NCBI GenBank assembly: GCA_964344655.1
Contig: CAYFOF010000009.1
Location: 1 to 12,294, forward strand
Direction of reading: 5' to 3'
DNA: 12,294 nucleotides
Source: JABJPM01 sp964344655
GTDB lineage: Archaea; Nanobdellota; Nanobdellia; SCGC-AAA011-G17; PNOQ01
In this document: positions 11,792 through 12,294 of the stretch, piece by piece
Layout: each line of letters starts with the position of its first letter
Numbering within the stretch: the first letter of the stretch is position 1
Notes under the pieces: generated by a model
The model's input: the letters and a program-made list of their open reading frames with translations, nothing else
What the model was told of the DNA's origin: nothing
The model's database searches: none
Program-made: the position numbers and the translations under genes

Positions 11792-12294
11792 CTAAGATCG
11801 AACAAACAGTTTGTGTTTATCCTCATCATCTAATTCGGCATAGATCCTCCTTATTATTGTTTTCTTTGGATCTGGAACCAATTTTACCCGTTCCTTCAAA
11901 TCATCAAAAGATTCAAATGGCTTTTCTTCACGTTCTTCCAATATCATCAGAGTGTGTTTCTTACCTATTCCAGGCAAAAGTTCTAATTGGTGCACTCTCA
12001 TATTTATCGGTCCTGCGTTGTTGAAGAAACCTACAAATTTTTCTTCATTTGCATCAACCATTTTTTCGATGACGAAATCCAATTCCATCTTCGCGGTCTG
12101 AGTCAACTTCGAAAGAGGCAATTTACCAACAATATGGTGAATCTTATCCCTTTTTCCTTCCCCAATATATACTTCTTCATGAGGTTGGAGAAATTCTCCT
12201 TTTTTTGGAACCAATTCCAACAGCGTGAAAAAATTTTTTCCTATAGCTTGAGCTATTGCTGTCTTCTGGTGCATAGGTCTCGTATCGAAAGGAT
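11792..12294 (-). CDS. DUF655 family protein with helix-hairpin-helix motif (5' end beyond window)
   Basis: This archaeal family has no firmly assigned function and often sits beside translation genes. It combines an OB/S1-like beta domain with a helix-hairpin-helix, suggesting nucleic-acid binding. The frame stays open to the window edge, and the residues before the first Met (PFDTRP) match the family context, so the start lies outside and an apparent ATG at 12274 is internal. Visible signatures are FFTLLELVPKKGEFLQPHEEVYIGEG (given here in parts: FFTLLELVPK, then EEVYIGEG), VGFFNNAGPINMRVHQLELL, and the helix-hairpin-helix LPGIGKKH followed by ILEEREEKPFESFDDLKERV. About 166 codons are present to the TAG at 11792. 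The uS13 promoter follows directly. Confidence 0.88.
   Translation of the reverse strand, partial: PFDTRPMHQKTAIAQAIGKNFFTLLELVPKKGEFLQPHEEVYIGEGKRDKIHHIVGKLPLSKLTQTAKMELDFVIEKMVDANEEKFVGFFNNAGPINMRVHQLELLPGIGKKHTLMILEEREEKPFESFDDLKERVKLVPDPKKTIIRRIYAELDDEDKHKLFVRS

Overview
The window is archaeal. It holds archaeal-type ribosomal protein clusters, RNA polymerase subunits D and N, the RNase P protein Rnp4, peptidyl-tRNA hydrolase 2, a solo Elp3, an SRP (7S) RNA and a 5S rRNA with TATA-box promoters. The DNA is very AT-rich, spacing is tight, many genes look leaderless (start codon about 25 nt from a TATA centre), and a large secreted protein and an RHS-like secreted protein are present. This combination fits a small-genome DPANN lineage (Woesearchaeota/Pacearchaeota-like). 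Archaea is near certain; the lineage is inference.

Left part (1-5958): the 5' end of a secreted RHS-core protein (minus strand, cut by the window edge); the SRP RNA (minus); elp3 (plus), which appears to share one quasi-palindromic TATA promoter with the SRP RNA; and, convergent to elp3, a 1196-residue secreted protein with an N-terminal DNRLRE-like beta domain, CWB2-like segments, a seven-repeat beta-propeller and a C-terminal gingipain-like (C25) cysteine peptidase domain.

Middle part (5959-7536, plus strand): a two-gene operon of a ribosome-hibernation (HPF/RaiA-like) protein and Pth2, an unrecognised 141-residue protein, a solitary 5S rRNA with its own promoter, and rnp4 of RNase P. A small HExxH metalloprotease gene on the minus strand overlaps rnp4 tail to tail.

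Right part (7520-12294, minus strand): a dense information-processing operon in transcription order: DUF655 protein (cut by the right edge), then uS13, uS4, uS11, RpoD, tRNA-Leu, eL18, uL13, uS9, RpoN and possibly the HExxH protease. A tRNA-Leu in front of eL18-uL13-uS9-rpoN is the classic archaeal order. The tRNA anticodon loop reads as AAG, which is unusual for an archaeon.

Most genes serve translation: ribosome building, tRNA maturation and modification (RNase P, Elp3), rescue of peptidyl-tRNA, hibernation and protein export (SRP). The two envelope proteins on the left are the accessory part. No CRISPR array, insertion sequence or integrase was seen.
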